In this document: piece after piece, positions 10,571 to 21,648 of the stretch
Position numbering within the stretch: position 1 is the first letter of the stretch
How the letters are laid out: every line of letters starts with the position of its first letter
Assembly: GCF_905171765.1 (NCBI RefSeq)
Contig: NC_053393.1
Coordinates: forward strand, 185,561,921-185,625,920
Direction: 5' to 3'
Source of the DNA: Bufo bufo
Taxonomy: Eukaryota; Chordata; Amphibia; Anura; Bufonidae
Length of the DNA stretch: 64,000 nt
Translations under genes and position numbers: made by a program
The notes under the pieces: model-generated
Seen by the model: the letters and a program-made list of their open reading frames with translations, nothing else
What the model was told of the DNA's origin: nothing
The model's database searches: none

Positions 10571-10986
10571 TTTATAGTGTAGACTAAAGGAGACAATAAA
10601 GTTCATTATGTGATATAGGGTGGGCAGACAGCTACTGATGATATCATCTATCTAGTTTTACTGCAAATTCAAAAGTTTTATTGATTCTATAGGGAAAGGT
10701 GATATTTTTTTTTTAAACTGCTATATTCTGCTCTTAATTATTGATTTTATACTGTTGTTCATGTTGTGACAAAAGTTTAGATTTAAACAAAAAAAGTTAT
10801 TTTTTATTTTCCATGCTGACAAGTGAAATAGATCATATAGGATTTTGTAAGGTCAAATATCTGCTGTGTCTAAAACTATAAACCCCCTACTTATGACACA
10901 TATCTATAATAAATTAAAAGATCAATCTTGATTTAAGTTTTTAAGAGAAGGAAAGTCCAATTCTGTCAATTGATAATGCTGGAATT
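10571..10986. other. No gene seen; AT-rich
   Basis: Low-complexity AT-rich sequence with no recognisable element. Confidence 0.4.
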
Positions 10987-11399
10987 TAGTGTTGGGTGAG
11001 CATTCTCGGCCGAACACTTTTTAACTCGAGCATCTCGATGCTCGGCACATGGCGGTGTTCGGCCGAACACCACATGTGCTCGAGCGCGATGCTCGAGTCT
11101 CCTCCCCACACGTTTGTTGGCTGCTACTCAGCCAATAAATGTGCACGGAAGTACTGGCACTCACTGTAATGCCATAGTCATGTTGGTGTTATATAGCACC
11201 CAATGACACGTGGTTCTGCTCAGTCTTAGTCAGGGAGCGCTACAGCAGAAGGGACAGATAGCGTAGGGACTGGAATTGTTTTTTTGTTAGGCAGGTTTTA
11301 TTGGGGAAAAGTGTTAGAGACCCAAAAGTCCTTTTAAGGACTATTGTTTTATCTGGCTGCCATATATATTATTAGTGCAACCTGTTCTAAATTGCGTGC

Positions 11400-11770
11400 A
11401 ATTGTTTGGCCGCTGCTGACAGTGACACAACCTCTGCTACATCTGTTGTGCTACATATGTGCTGTGAAATTCAGCGCAATTGTTTGGACGCTGGTGACAG
11501 CGACATTACCTGCGCTACATCTCCAGTATAACGTTAGCGCATCCTAAATATCAGTGACATTCAGTCAAATTTTTTCGCTGCTGGTGGCAGCAACATTATC
11601 TGTGCTACATCTCCTGTATAACGTTTGCCCATCCTAAATATCAGTGACATTCAGTCAAATTTTTTCGCTGCTGATGGCAGTGACATTTCCTGTGCTACAT
11701 CTCCTGTATAACGTTTGCCCATCCTAAATTTCAGTGACATTCAGTCTAATTTATTTGCGCATACACTTAC
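11400..11770. repeat. 90-bp tandem repeat in hAT-1 leader
   Basis: CAGTGACATTCAGTC recurs at 11552, 11642 and 11732, exactly 90 nt apart, each followed by a T-rich stretch and 'GCTGCTG..GGCAG'. A diverged unit lies upstream. Confidence 0.85.
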
Positions 11771-11829
11771 AAAAACTGCGCTACTGTACAGTATGTGTGA
11801 CATACTTGCAAGCATATATACCATTTAAT

Positions 11830-14800
11830 ATGCTGAAGGTGAGCATTAAGGGACGGGGAAGTTGTCGTGTAGCTGATGGTGCACGCAGAGGCCGTGGCCC
11901 TGTGTGCGGTGAAACTGTGCCTGCTGCCAAAGCACAAGAAACACACTCATCCACGATACGTAGCTTCATATCCCAGTTTGCCGGGTGGCGCAGGACACCA
12001 CTATCGACTTCACACCAGTGCGACCAGGTGGTCGGTTGTATTGCAGCAGATAATGCTTCCAAGTGGTTAAGCACCACCCTGTCTTCCACAAAGTCCGGTC
12101 TCAGTAGCCAAGAGTCTGGTCAAACAGAATGGAGAGTCTTGGCAAACAAGTTATCCCATACTCGGATATTCCGAGGAGCTATTTTCATTGCCATTCCTTT
12201 ATTTGGCCCTCTCGCCAAGCCCGCTTGAAAAGGGACATGAAGAGATCTTGTGCACTGATTCCCAAACTCTTGAGCATCCACAGTCACAAAAAGATGACGT
12301 GGGGAACGGCAATTAGTGTTTCACCAGGTGGATGATGATGAGTCAACTGCAATTAGTGTCTCAAGAGGTTCATGATGAGGATTAGACACAGTTGTCAATA
12401 AATGAGATTGTTGTCAGGTCAACAAGTCAGGAGGATGACCAGAGTGAAGAAGTGGAAGAGGAGGTGGTGGAAGATGAAATCACTGACCCAACCTGGGAAG
12501 GTGGCAAGCCGAGCAAGGACAGCACTACAGAGGGGGAGGGATCCGCAGCAACGCAACGGGCTGGAAGAGGCAGTGGGGTGGCAAAAGGGAGAAGGCGGGC
12601 CACACCAAACAGGCCCGCAACTGTTCCCGAGAGCACCCCCTTGCGGCAATCTCCCTTGTCAAGGGGTAGGTGTTCCGCAGTCTGGAGCTTTTTTGAGGAA
12701 AGTGTGGACGATAAAAGAATTGTCATTTGCAACCTGTGCTGTACCAAAATGAACAGGGGCGTGAACACTAGCAACCTGGGTCACACAATAAGTGCCTGGG
12801 TCCACAATAAGTGTCTGTGGGTCACACCACTGACTCCTCTTCCCTTGTGTTATATGCTGGCGAAATCCCCTGTCCAAGACACAGGCCCGGATACCTCCCG
12901 CCCTGCACATGGACCTTCACAAGCACCATCATCTACTACATCCATTTCTGTGTCCCAGCGCAGCGTACAGATGTCCATACCCCAGGCCTTTGAACAAAAG
13001 TGCAAATACCCAGCCACCCACCCACAGGCCATTGCACTAAATGCGCACCATTCCAAATTGCTGGCCCTGGAAATGTTGCCCTCATTACTCAGTCCCCAGC
13101 CGCCACTATTTTTCCTGGTGTGCCATCCAGCCTTACACCAGCATTTGTCCCGTAACATCACCAGTGCCCTGACCAACACAGTTATTGGGAAGTCCACATA
13201 ACGACTGACACATGTACAAGTGCTTTTGGCCAGGAATGCTACATTTCCCTGATGACACACTGGGTGAACGTTGTGGTGGCCGGGAGCGAGTCGTAGCCTG
13301 GGATGGCACAGGTGCTACCGACACCAAGGATTGCTGGCCCTACTTCTATCAGGATTTCCGCCACCACCTACATTAGTGGCTGCAACCCCCCTTCTCCTCC
13401 TCCCCCTCCTCCTCCTCCACTTCCACCTCTGAATTCTCATCTTGCAGCACCAGTCAGCCATCAGTCAGCAGCTGGAAGCAGTGTAGCACTACAGTGGGGA
13501 AGAGGCAACAGGCCGTGCTCAAACTAATTTGCTTAGGTGACAAACAGCACACCGCCAAAGAGCTGTGGCAGGGTATAAGGGACCAGACTGAGCTGTGGCT
13601 CTCACCACTCAACCAGGCATGGTTGTGTCTGATAATGGCCGTAACTTGGTGGCGACTTTGGAGCTCGGCAAGCTCACACACATACCATGCCTAGCCCACG
13701 TGTTCAACTTAGTGGTTCAGCGGTTTCTCAAAACCTACCCCAATTTGCCTGAGCTACTGGTGAAGGTGCGCCGCATGTGTGCCCATTTCTGAAAGTCATC
13801 TACAGCTGCCATTGGTCTGGCAACGCTGCAGCAGCACTTACATTTGCCAGCTCACCAACTGTTATGAGACATGAGCACGCACTGGAACTCCACGTTCCAC
13901 ATGTTGGCCAGGCTTTGTGAGCAGCAGAGGGCTGTAGTGGAATACCAGCTGCAACATGGTTGTCGCCTTTCCAGTCAGCTTCCGTTCTTCACAAGCGACG
14001 AGTGGGCATGGATGTCTGACCTTTGTGAGGTTTTACGCAACTTTGAGGAATCAACACAGATGATTAGTGGCGTTGCCACTCTTATCAGTATAACCATCCC
14101 ACTTTTGTGTCTACTGAAAAGTTTGCTGCTCACAATGAAGGCAGACGCTTTGCATGTGGAAGAGGTGGAAAAGGGGGAAGACAGTACACAGGGTGATAGC
14201 CAGACCACCCTCCGTTCGTCTTTTCAGCGCAAATTGGATGATGTTGAGGAGGAGCAGGAGACGGTTGCCTCCGCTACAGAGGATAGTACCCATAGCAGGT
14301 TTATTCTATCTGTTCAGCGTGGATGGGCTGAAGAGGAGGAAGAGAATGAGAAGATTGAGAGTCATCCTCCTGATGAGGACAGCAAAGTCTGTTGGGACTC
14401 TGGCACACATTGCTGACTTTATATTAGGCTGCCTCTCCCGTGACCCTTGCATTATATGCATTTTGGCCAACACCGATTACTGGTTGTTCTCCCTTCTCGA
14501 CCCCAGCTACAAAAAGAACTTCTCATCTCACATTTCTGTGGTGGAGAGGACTAGCAAAATGGTGCAATACCAGAAGTTCCTTGCGGAAAAATTGCTCCAA
14601 AAATTTCCATCTAACAACGCTGGCAGAGTACGTAGTTCCTCGGGAAACCAAGGAGGGGTGATGAGGGGAACACACAGCAGTTCCAACAGAGGTAAGGCAA
14701 CATTTTCCAAGGCCTGGGACAGTTTCATGACACCCCGCCAGCACCCTCACCCTGATGTGTGGCCTAGTGTCACAAGGAGAGAAAAGTTTTAGAAGATGGT

Positions 14801-15066
14801 GAAGGAGTACGTAGCAGACCATGTCAGTATCCTCAATGCTCCATCTGTACCTTACAACTATAGGGTGTCCAAGCTGGACAAGTGGCACTCTACGCCTTGG
14901 AGGTGCTGGCCTGCACTCAAGCCAGCGTTTTGTCAGAGCAGGTATTTAGTGCTGATATAAGCGCATCTGCCTGTCAACTTAAAATGCTGACAGGTTGACT
15001 CTTATCAAAATGAACAAGGCCTGGATTGCCCCTGACTTCTCTACTCCACCAGTGGAAAGCGGTTGA
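11830..15066 (+). pseudogene. hAT-1 transposase pseudogene
   Basis: Pieces of a hAT transposase in several frames: an N-terminal KGRGSCR region (from about 11830), an acidic segment and a BED-type finger (ICNLCCTKMNRG, about 12725-12760, with the distal His region damaged), the CDNGRN-like block SDNGRNLVATLELGKLTHIPCLAHVFNL (about 13628-13712) with CLAH intact, the HWNSTFHML block (about 13880), an acidic stretch, and a C-terminal hATC domain (ALEVLACTQASVLSEQVF, about 14893-14945, and KMNKAWIAPDFS, about 15007-15045). The catalytic Asp of the first block is not recognisable. At least six frame changes and stops; cannot encode active protein. Confidence 0.82.
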
Positions 15067-15214
15067 ACATAAAGGCACTTTAAATGTGGCTTTTATGGTG
15101 TATTGAATACACTGTATTCCCATGCACCCCTCCCACCACAAAAAGTGGTATATGGTTCAATCTTCCTTTTCTCTTCCTCCTCCTCCTCCTCCTCCATCAT
15201 ATCAACATGCTTAT

Positions 15215-15545
15215 TAGGCTGCCCTCACTCCTAATGTTTTTGAGGGTCAGCTCAGCAGCAGACCCTTACCCCTAATGTTTTAGAGGGTCACCAGCAGGCC
15301 CTCGCCCATAATGTTTTAGAAGGTCAGATCATCAGCAGACCCTCACCCCTAATTTTTTAGATGGTCAGCTCAGCAGCAGACCCTCACCCCTAATTTTTTT
15401 AGATGGTCAGATCAGCAGCAGGCCCTCGCCCCTAATATTTTAGATGGTCAGCTCAGCAGCAGATTGTCACCTCTAATGTTTTAGATGGTCAGATCACCAG
15501 CAGGCCCTTGCTCCTAATGTTTTTGAGGGTCACCAGCAGCCATCA
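15215..15545. repeat. About 43-bp tandem repeat, hAT-1 3' region
   Basis: About eight copies of a unit with CCCTAATGTTTTAGA, GGGTCAG and AGCAGCAGACCCT, with deletions in some copies. Preceded by a (TCC)n run at 15176-15194. Confidence 0.85.
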
Positions 15546-15644
15546 ATCATAATTTTTCAACGGTGTGTATGATGCCCTCCTGTAATAAAGGGTGTATTGG
15601 AGTGTCTGTTCCTTGTAATTTTTGTCAGCCCTTTCTATCATAGA

Positions 15645-15695
15645 CTGCCCAGCTCCTGAAGATGCCGGTACTCGGCGAAACATGTCGGGGGGCAG
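15645..15695 (+). ncRNA. Hammerhead-ribozyme-like motif
   Basis: The layout matches a type I hammerhead: stem I strand CTGCCC (15645-15650), CTC (15653-15655), core CTGAAGA (15656-15662), stem II GCCG/CGGC around GTACT, GAAA, a very short stem III (C-AT-G), then GTC at 15684-15686, GGG and GGGCAG (15690-15695). CTGCCC pairs perfectly with GGGCAG. One extra T sits between CTGAAGA and stem II, so activity is uncertain. Similar motifs occur in Penelope-like retroelements. Sequence reading only; not tested. Confidence 0.5.
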
Positions 15696-16030
15696 ATTCT
15701 AAGTTACAGTTTTAGTCCAGGAAGTGAGAGCTATGAGAATGAATATAGCCAATAGGACATTAGAATAGAGGTGTCAGTGTGAGTGCACAGCCACAGACGC
15801 TACTCAAGATAGTACTGAATTGCAGTGAGATTAGAGCTCACCCTGAAAGTTTTAACTATAGGTTCTCATTGATATAGTAGGTTTTATTAAGTACAAAAAT
15901 AAAGGTGAAGTTTTAACAATCCATGTGGGGGAGGAAAAAGCGTAAATTAGCTGTTGAAATACAGCCTAAGCTATAATAGTTTACCTAATGATACACGGCC
16001 GCCGCCTTGCCACACAGCACGGTGGGCGGG
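15696..16030. other. No gene; region following the hammerhead-like motif
   Basis: Unassigned sequence with an AATAAA at about 15898. It could be the rest of a Penelope-like terminal repeat. No coding signal. Confidence 0.35.
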
Positions 16031-16034
16031 TGTA

Positions 16035-16505
16035 TCAACAGAGGGAGTAGGGGCTGGGGGTCAGCATCTGGATTAGGAATGACAGTGGGGGTCGGTACAG
16101 TTCCTGTATTCTAATGCGCCGGCCCCTCTCACTGTTGTATAATCTTATCTAACCTGTAGGCATTGTTAAGATATAATAATCATTCGTAATCCAGCTGAAT
16201 TACTTACAACTAATTTCCGGAGGAGGCAGGCCGGGAGGGCGGGCGGCGCGTGACATAGTGATTGAGGCGTCGCCCGCCCATCCTCCCGGCCTGCCTCCTG
16301 CCTGCCTCCTCCCTCCTCTCTGCTATGGAACTTAGTTGTATGTAATACAGCTGGATTACAAATTATTATTATATTTTAACAATGCCTACAGGTTAGATAA
16401 GCTTATACAACTGTGAGCGGGGCCGGTGCAATAGAATACAGGGACTTCACCAGTCCCCACTGTCATTCCTAATACAGATGCTGGCCCCCAGCCCCTGTAT
16501 TGGGG
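16035..16505. repeat. Large foldback palindrome
   Basis: Arms of about 220 bp: GGGGCTGGGGGTCAGCATCT (from 16049) pairs with AGATGCTGGCCCCCAGCCCC near 16478-16497, and CTAACCTGTAGGCATTGTTA (from about 16149) with TAACAATGCCTACAGGTTAG (about 16377). The centre is near 16262 in GC-rich GGCGGGCG words. Confidence 0.85.
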
Positions 16506-16735
16506 GTCATTCACACTGCAGGGACACTGTTATGGGGGGATCTGTGGATGACACATAGCATAAGATGCTATATATGTGTCATCCACAGATCCCCCCATCA
16601 CAGTACCATCCAGAGATCCCCATAACAGTGCCATCCACAGATCCCCCATAACAGTGCCATCCACAGATCCCCCCATATTAGTGCCATCCACAGATCCCCC
16701 CCATAGAAGTGTCATCCACAGATCCCCCCCATAAG
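16506..16735. repeat. Minisatellite, about 34-bp unit
   Basis: Repeats of 'GTGCCATCCACAGATCCCCC' with ATAACA spacers. The first unit is inverted relative to the others (GGGGGGATCTGTGGATGACAC at 16534), so the array opens with a hairpin. Confidence 0.85.
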
Positions 16736-16779
16736 TGTTTGGATCACTTTGTTTCTTACACCGTTCACACATTTCTTAT

Positions 16780-16872
16780 GTACAGGATTTGTAGGATTCG
16801 AGATTCGAAAAATTAAATATATTGGAGAATCTTTTCGGATTCGAAAAAAATTGGATTCGTCCCACCTCTAGT
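16780..16872. repeat. Probable hAT-like terminus
   Basis: GATTCGAGATTCGAAAA words ending GGATTCGTCCCACCTCTA resemble the right end of a nonautonomous hAT element (CTA terminus). No matching left end was identified, so the element may include the palindrome and minisatellite upstream. Confidence 0.45.
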
Positions 16873-17946
16873 AAGGAGCAAATTCTGAATTTCTTTGGCC
16901 CCAAGTAAAGTGTCACAGATGGTGTTGCAGAAAGCTGGAACTTATAAATAAACATCTGACTGGCTTGATCCCAAACTAAGGAGCATATGGGTGAGCCCTA
17001 TAAAACCCCTAGAGCTCTCCCTGACTGCTATGCCCATGCAAAGATCTTTATGGTAGAAGATTGCATGTCCACGTACCTTATACTATGTGACACCTGAAAA
17101 CCCTATAATAGTGAGGGGACATGACCACCGGCTCCCTGCACTTAGTACGGACGGAGTCAGGGTCACCTAGAATCAAGCCAGCAAGGAAACACAAATAAAG
17201 GAAAAACACTTATCTGAGGAATCAGGAGAAGGAGCATCCAGCAGTGAACAACTCATCCAGGAAGAAGTATAAACTGCAAAGTGAGGCAGTATGGGAGGGA
17301 ATATTAAAGGGAGACAATCAGTGCAAATAGGTGACAGCTGGGAGAAGGAAAGGAGATGACAAAGTGAAACCAAAACAAAGAACGTCATGCAAGAGGTAGT
17401 GAAGAACGTCTAACAGACCTTCTCACAGAGCTGGCGGTGACATAAAGTTATGTCTGGGGATACCTTTCTCACCTCTAAGCTTGACCCTTTTGCACAGCTA
17501 ACCAAACAGCTAATACAGTGTGTTCTTATGTGCCCCATATGGAGCAATGTCCCCTTATTTCTCCCTCGCATAGTATGACCCTCCCTTTTGTCCCCCCAAC
17601 ATAGAATAATGCCCTATTATGTATCCAACACAATATAATGCCCCCTGTCTCCAATATGGATATTCAGCCCACATTCTTATGAAAATGGAGCAGATCTCTC
17701 GCCCCAGATCTGCTGTAATCTGTCTGGCGACTGGGCGCAGCATGCATGATGACATCACTTCATCATGCCTGTACCACACCACTGGTGAATAGTGGAGCAC
17801 AGTGCTGACGATTGACAATTCTGGCTGGTAGATGACAGATGAAATGAAATGTAGTGCACCTACTACAGCACACACCTACAGTATATTATGACTTGAATAT
17901 AAAATACATTACATAAAATACAATTGATATGGATTTGGGTATACTG
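16873..17946. other. No gene seen
   Basis: Mixed sequence, parts of which may be LTR-like. Open frames at 17173-17388 and 17555-17875 on the minus strand show no domain. Confidence 0.4.
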
Positions 17947-18190
17947 GTTACATAGGTTGAAAAAAGACACTGTTCCATCAAGTTTAACCTTTTTCAGATC
18001 AATTATACAACACTGTTAGATTAATTATAACTCAACAAGCCCAACTATTTAAGCCTCTTATTATAAGAGATATAAAGCAACCCTTTTAATAATCTGGTTG
18101 TCCCTCTTTGAACACTTTCTAGCTCTCCTCCATCCGTTATAGTATTCGAAGCCCAAAACTGAATCCCATATTCAAGATGTGGCCTTACGA
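17947..18190 (-). pseudogene. CR1/L2 LINE 3' fragment
   Basis: Read on the minus strand, this gives LEYGIQFWASNTITDGG and ESVQRGTTRLLKG, the C-terminal RT segment also present at about 9530-9600, then the tail GGTTAAACTTGATGGAACAG and TTTTTTCAACC. Truncated on its 5' side at about 18190. Confidence 0.75.
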
Positions 18191-18746
18191 GTGTCACGTT
18201 CCGGAGGCCCGGGACAGACCTCCAGAACGTCTAGCAAACAGGCAACATTCAGACCAGGGACCAACAGAGTACTTTATTACATGTGTAATAAAAGAAAATG
18301 ACAATAAAGCAGGTTAAGCAATAGTGGTAGCACTACCACAGAACCAAGTGCACCGGCAGACCAGAGGCAAAACCCAGAGGATGGAGAGCCAGTGAGTCCC
18401 GTTCTTCAAAGAGCCCCTGGTGGTGAGGTTGAACTAGGCCGAGGGCTCACTGGTCGCACCTCCAGGAAAGTCTCAGTACACTTGGCCGCTACCTGCAGAA
18501 AACTACAGACACGGGACTTGAACCCAACCAGGCAGGACAAACACAGGAATAGAAGCAGTAAGGCACTGCAGGACAGACAAGGAACAGACTAGATCAGAAG
18601 CAGTAGGTTACTGCCAGGCTGGACATGGAACAGGCAGGATAGGAAGCAGTTTAGCACTGCCAGGCTATCAGACGCAGTAGAGCACTGTTAGGCTAAACAT
18701 GGACCAGAGTGAACTCAGACACAGAACAGGAACAGAAGAACAGGGC
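18191..18746. repeat. Repeat with tandem 'AGCAGT..GCACTGC' units
   Basis: Begins TGTCACGTTCCGGAGG. From about 18550 to 18700, units containing AAGCAGT, GCACTGC and CAGGCTGGACATGGAACAGG recur. The same kind of sequence (GTACAGAAGAACAGACAAAG) resumes after the solo LTR at 21649, so both parts may belong to one older unclassified element. Confidence 0.5.
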
Positions 18747-19036
18747 TGTTATGGTCCCTCCCATGACAGAGGTTAGAATATTTGAGAGACGTGAGGTTAT
18801 CTGACAGTGTCTCTGTTTTCACTTGTTGCAGTGTTGTTGTTAGTAATGACCACATCTCTTGTCTCAGGTGCAGCTTGTGGTCATTACTGCTCCTCTATTT
18901 AGACTTCACAGAAATACTATTTATTATAAAACATAACTTTTAATAACACTCCAGCACCTTCAAAAGAACGGCAACATAGTGCAGCATCCACTGTACTTTT
19001 AAATGAAATTCTATTTATTGTACTCACAAACAAGCA

Positions 19037-19074
19037 CTTGACGAAGCCATTAGGCGAAACCCGGGTCGGGCGGA
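19037..19074 (+). ncRNA. Diverged hammerhead-like motif
   Basis: CTTGACGA, an extra A, stem GCC-ATTA-GGC, GAAAC, CCGG, GTC and GGGC. The first core base is T instead of C and there is an extra A before stem II, so it is probably inactive. It lies in the loop of a 90-bp-arm palindrome. Confidence 0.4.
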
Positions 19075-20590
19075 CAGCGGACTGACTAAACATTTTAAAT
19101 GTTGATTTCAAGTGCTTGTTTGTGAGTACAATAAATAGAATTTCATTTAAAAGTACCGTGGATGCTGCACTATGTTGCCGTTCTTTTGAAGGTGCTGGAG
19201 TGTATGAGATCTTGCTGGGCAGCGTGGAGTGAGGAACAGGGCGTCTGCCTGTGAGAAACAAATTACCTGCGTGCACAAGTGGCTACTTTCTGTTGGGAGA
19301 AGCGCGGACCAGAATCTATTTCTTTCTATTACTATACACAGGAGAGAGGACTGGCTCCTTTTATCTGGACTGCTGCTATCATATTAATAACTCTTGGGGT
19401 ATACACGGACTACAGTTTTTACTGTTGTTTTGTTTTGTATTTCTAACTTTTAATAAGTCACTAATAAAAGCCAATGAACCCTTATAATACAGAAAAAAAT
19501 ATAAATCGAGAAATAAATCAAAAAACCTAAATGTGGAAATAATATTCCACTAGCCTACGTTTGCAGGGTGGGAGCTGCCGTGTACACCTCATGGGCACGC
19601 AAGTATTGCTGGCTTTACCAGCTCATTTAATATATCAGGGAGAGATTGATGACTGATTATTGAATATGCTACAGCGTCTGTGTATATCATCTCTACCTGA
19701 CATCTTGATTGACAGCTACTAGCCCACACGTCTGTTTGAATATGTTGTTCATAAAGGGATTTCCCTTTCTCTTTTCTATCCATGATAGCAATAAAGAGAG
19801 AAACAAAAAATTTTGGAAGTTACTTCAAACCTGGAGGGATCAATGAATCCCACCACAGTATGAAATAAAATTAGGCGCCGACAGGGATAAGGAATAAAAT
19901 GTATAAAAAGAATATATAAAAAGAATAGCGAAGTAGTGGAAGGCAGCTCTATATAAAGTGTTTGGAGAGACCCAGAACACTCTCAAATGGCTATATCAAA
20001 AGTGTAGAGGCAAGGGGTGATGTCAATGGGAAAGAATTCTCACCATGTACTATCACCCATTGCATGAAAAAAGGAAAGAAAAAAAGGGTGAAGAAATGGT
20101 GAGCGCCACTCCGTTAGTAATTACTATATAATGAATAAATTTTCGTGCACTAGGACGGTAATACGTTAAAACATCCAATGATGCTGGCAAGATACTGTTA
20201 TCACTATTGTTACAGAATAACCTTTTAGAAAATCTAAAATGAATTAAAAATAAGTAATAATATTACAATATTCTATCCAGCCATTGTGCCCTGTAATATA
20301 AAAAAGGTGTGGGCAGGGTTCACTATGAGTTTCCCTAACTCCACTATTATCCTATGCGATGAACCTGTTTATCCCTGGTTTCACTAAAACGTTACGTAGC
20401 AATTGATATAGCAGTGGCTCTTTATAATAATGACGACTCGGCTATTACTTTTGACCTAGGTTTTGAACCTGTTTACCCAAGAAGCTATCTAGCAATTTGT
20501 ATAGCGGTGGCTCTTCATAATAATGACCACTTATCTATTGGACAAGCAATATCTTGGCTTCTCTCTACTCTGGTGATAAATTTCTGGTGA

Positions 20591-20686
20591 CGGACACCCT
20601 GTTGTCTTGGTATATATGTTATGTCCCCTGAGGAGCCTGTAACCAACTAGGCGAAACGCGTAGGGATGGTCACGAGTGTCTGTCCG
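20591..20686 (+). ncRNA. Hammerhead ribozyme candidate with canonical core
   Basis: CTGAGGA (20628-20634), stem II GCC...GGC (20635-20637 with 20650-20652), GAAA (20653-20656), stem III C-GC-G, TA (20661-20662) as the UH cleavage step, then GGG. Stem I pairs GTCCC (20623-20627) with GGGAT (20663-20667), extended by CGGACA (20591-20596) with TGTCCG (20681-20686). All conserved core positions of a type I hammerhead are present; stem III is very short, as in Penelope-like element hammerheads. Predicted cleavage after A20662. Inferred from sequence only. Confidence 0.6.
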
Positions 20687-21648
20687 ACACCTGATTTGTA
20701 TATTTGTTGCATCACTTACTATTCTCACTGTATGTTATTGGGTGGTTTCTTGTCACCCCACCGGGGGCTTTATATATGTACTTTTTTCTTTTTTGGCATT
20801 TATACTAATCCAGGTCTCATCATGGGGCCAGTATTTCACATTGTTGAAATAATTTCCCATGCTAGGGCTATCCAGGGGTTATCAGGAGCCACGAGACACG
20901 GGATCGCCCCTATCGGGGCGACTATTCCGTTTGCAGGCAGGGCGACAATAATAGGGCCAAAATCAGGGACATTGCCCCTAAAGCCTATGAAATACTTGTC
21001 TGCCACCCTGCAAACGTAGGGTAGTGGAATATTATTTCCACATTTAGGTTTTTTGATTTATTTCTCGATTTATATTTTTTTCTGTACTATAAGGGTTCAT
21101 TGGCTTTTATTAGTGACTGGTATTTCTGTGAAGTTTACTTTAATTGACCATATTCTACTATAATCCCGTGAACAGGGTTATGTTCAACCTGTGAGACTGC
21201 TCCTCTATTTAGTCTGGACTCACATTTCATACCATGCGGTTGATATTCTCTGCCTGGAGTTGGAAGAGCTGGTGTGTGGTCCTTATCTGAGTTCCTGCTC
21301 ATCCATTTACTATTGAAGATAAGTGTACTTCTCTTTGTATTGTGTTGTTCCCATTTGCTCGTTGTTTACCAGGCCTCAGGGAGACGCTGGTTCGTTCATC
21401 TGGGAAGGAACCAGTAGTCTCAGACCCTGTCACTACTCCTAGGGCTATTCAGGGTTACTAGGGCCTAGGTTTCCGGTTTATGAATATTCCCACCTTCAGG
21501 GTCTATTCATACTAACAGGAGTCAGGGCTAGGTTTAGGGTTTTCACAGGTGGTTACTGTTTTCCTTTCCCTAGCCTTGAGGCCTAGTTCCTGGTCATTTT
21601 CCTTCTGTTGTCATTCTGGCGTTCCTCCCCTCCCCTTACATCGTGACA

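Larger units (their letters stand above)
10987..15655 (+). mobile_element. hAT-1, decayed autonomous hAT transposon
   Basis: The left end TAGTGTTGGGTGAGC followed by GGCCGAACAC palindromic words is a hAT-type terminus. A noncoding leader with 90-bp tandem units follows, then a broken transposase (11830-15066), then a 3' region with about 43-bp tandem units. The right terminus is not recognisable and the element seems to stop near the hammerhead-like motif at 15645. Heavily mutated, so older than hAT-A at 49408. Confidence 0.75.
18903..21195. mobile_element. Penelope-like composite with inverted repeats and hammerhead motifs
   Basis: Flanked by a perfect 17-bp direct repeat ACTGCTCCTCTATTTAG at 18886-18902 and 21196-21212; the surrounding LTR reads through when it is removed. 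Inside are inverted repeats: ACTTCACAGAAATA (18903) with TATTTCTGTGAAGT (about 21121); about 90-bp arms around 18945-19035 and 19108-19200; about 125-bp arms 19440-19573 and 21001-21120. Hammerhead-like motifs lie at 19037-19074 and 20591-20686. No RT domain remains. Assignment to Penelope-like elements is inference from hammerhead motifs, inverted terminal-repeat structure and a variable-length target repeat. Confidence 0.5.
18747..21648. mobile_element. Solo LTR split by a Penelope-like insertion
   Basis: Starts TGTTATGG and ends CGTGACA, i.e. imperfect TGTYAYG inverted ends, with AGGGC before and AAGGC after (4 of 5 matching). Removing the insertion at 18903-21195 and one copy of its target repeat leaves about 592 bp, a normal LTR length. 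No internal retroviral genes adjoin it. Orientation and family are not assigned. Confidence 0.65.

Noticed and set aside
15215..15545. CRISPR-like array
   Set aside because: Units are contiguous diverged tandem repeats with no spacer variation, in a eukaryotic hAT element.
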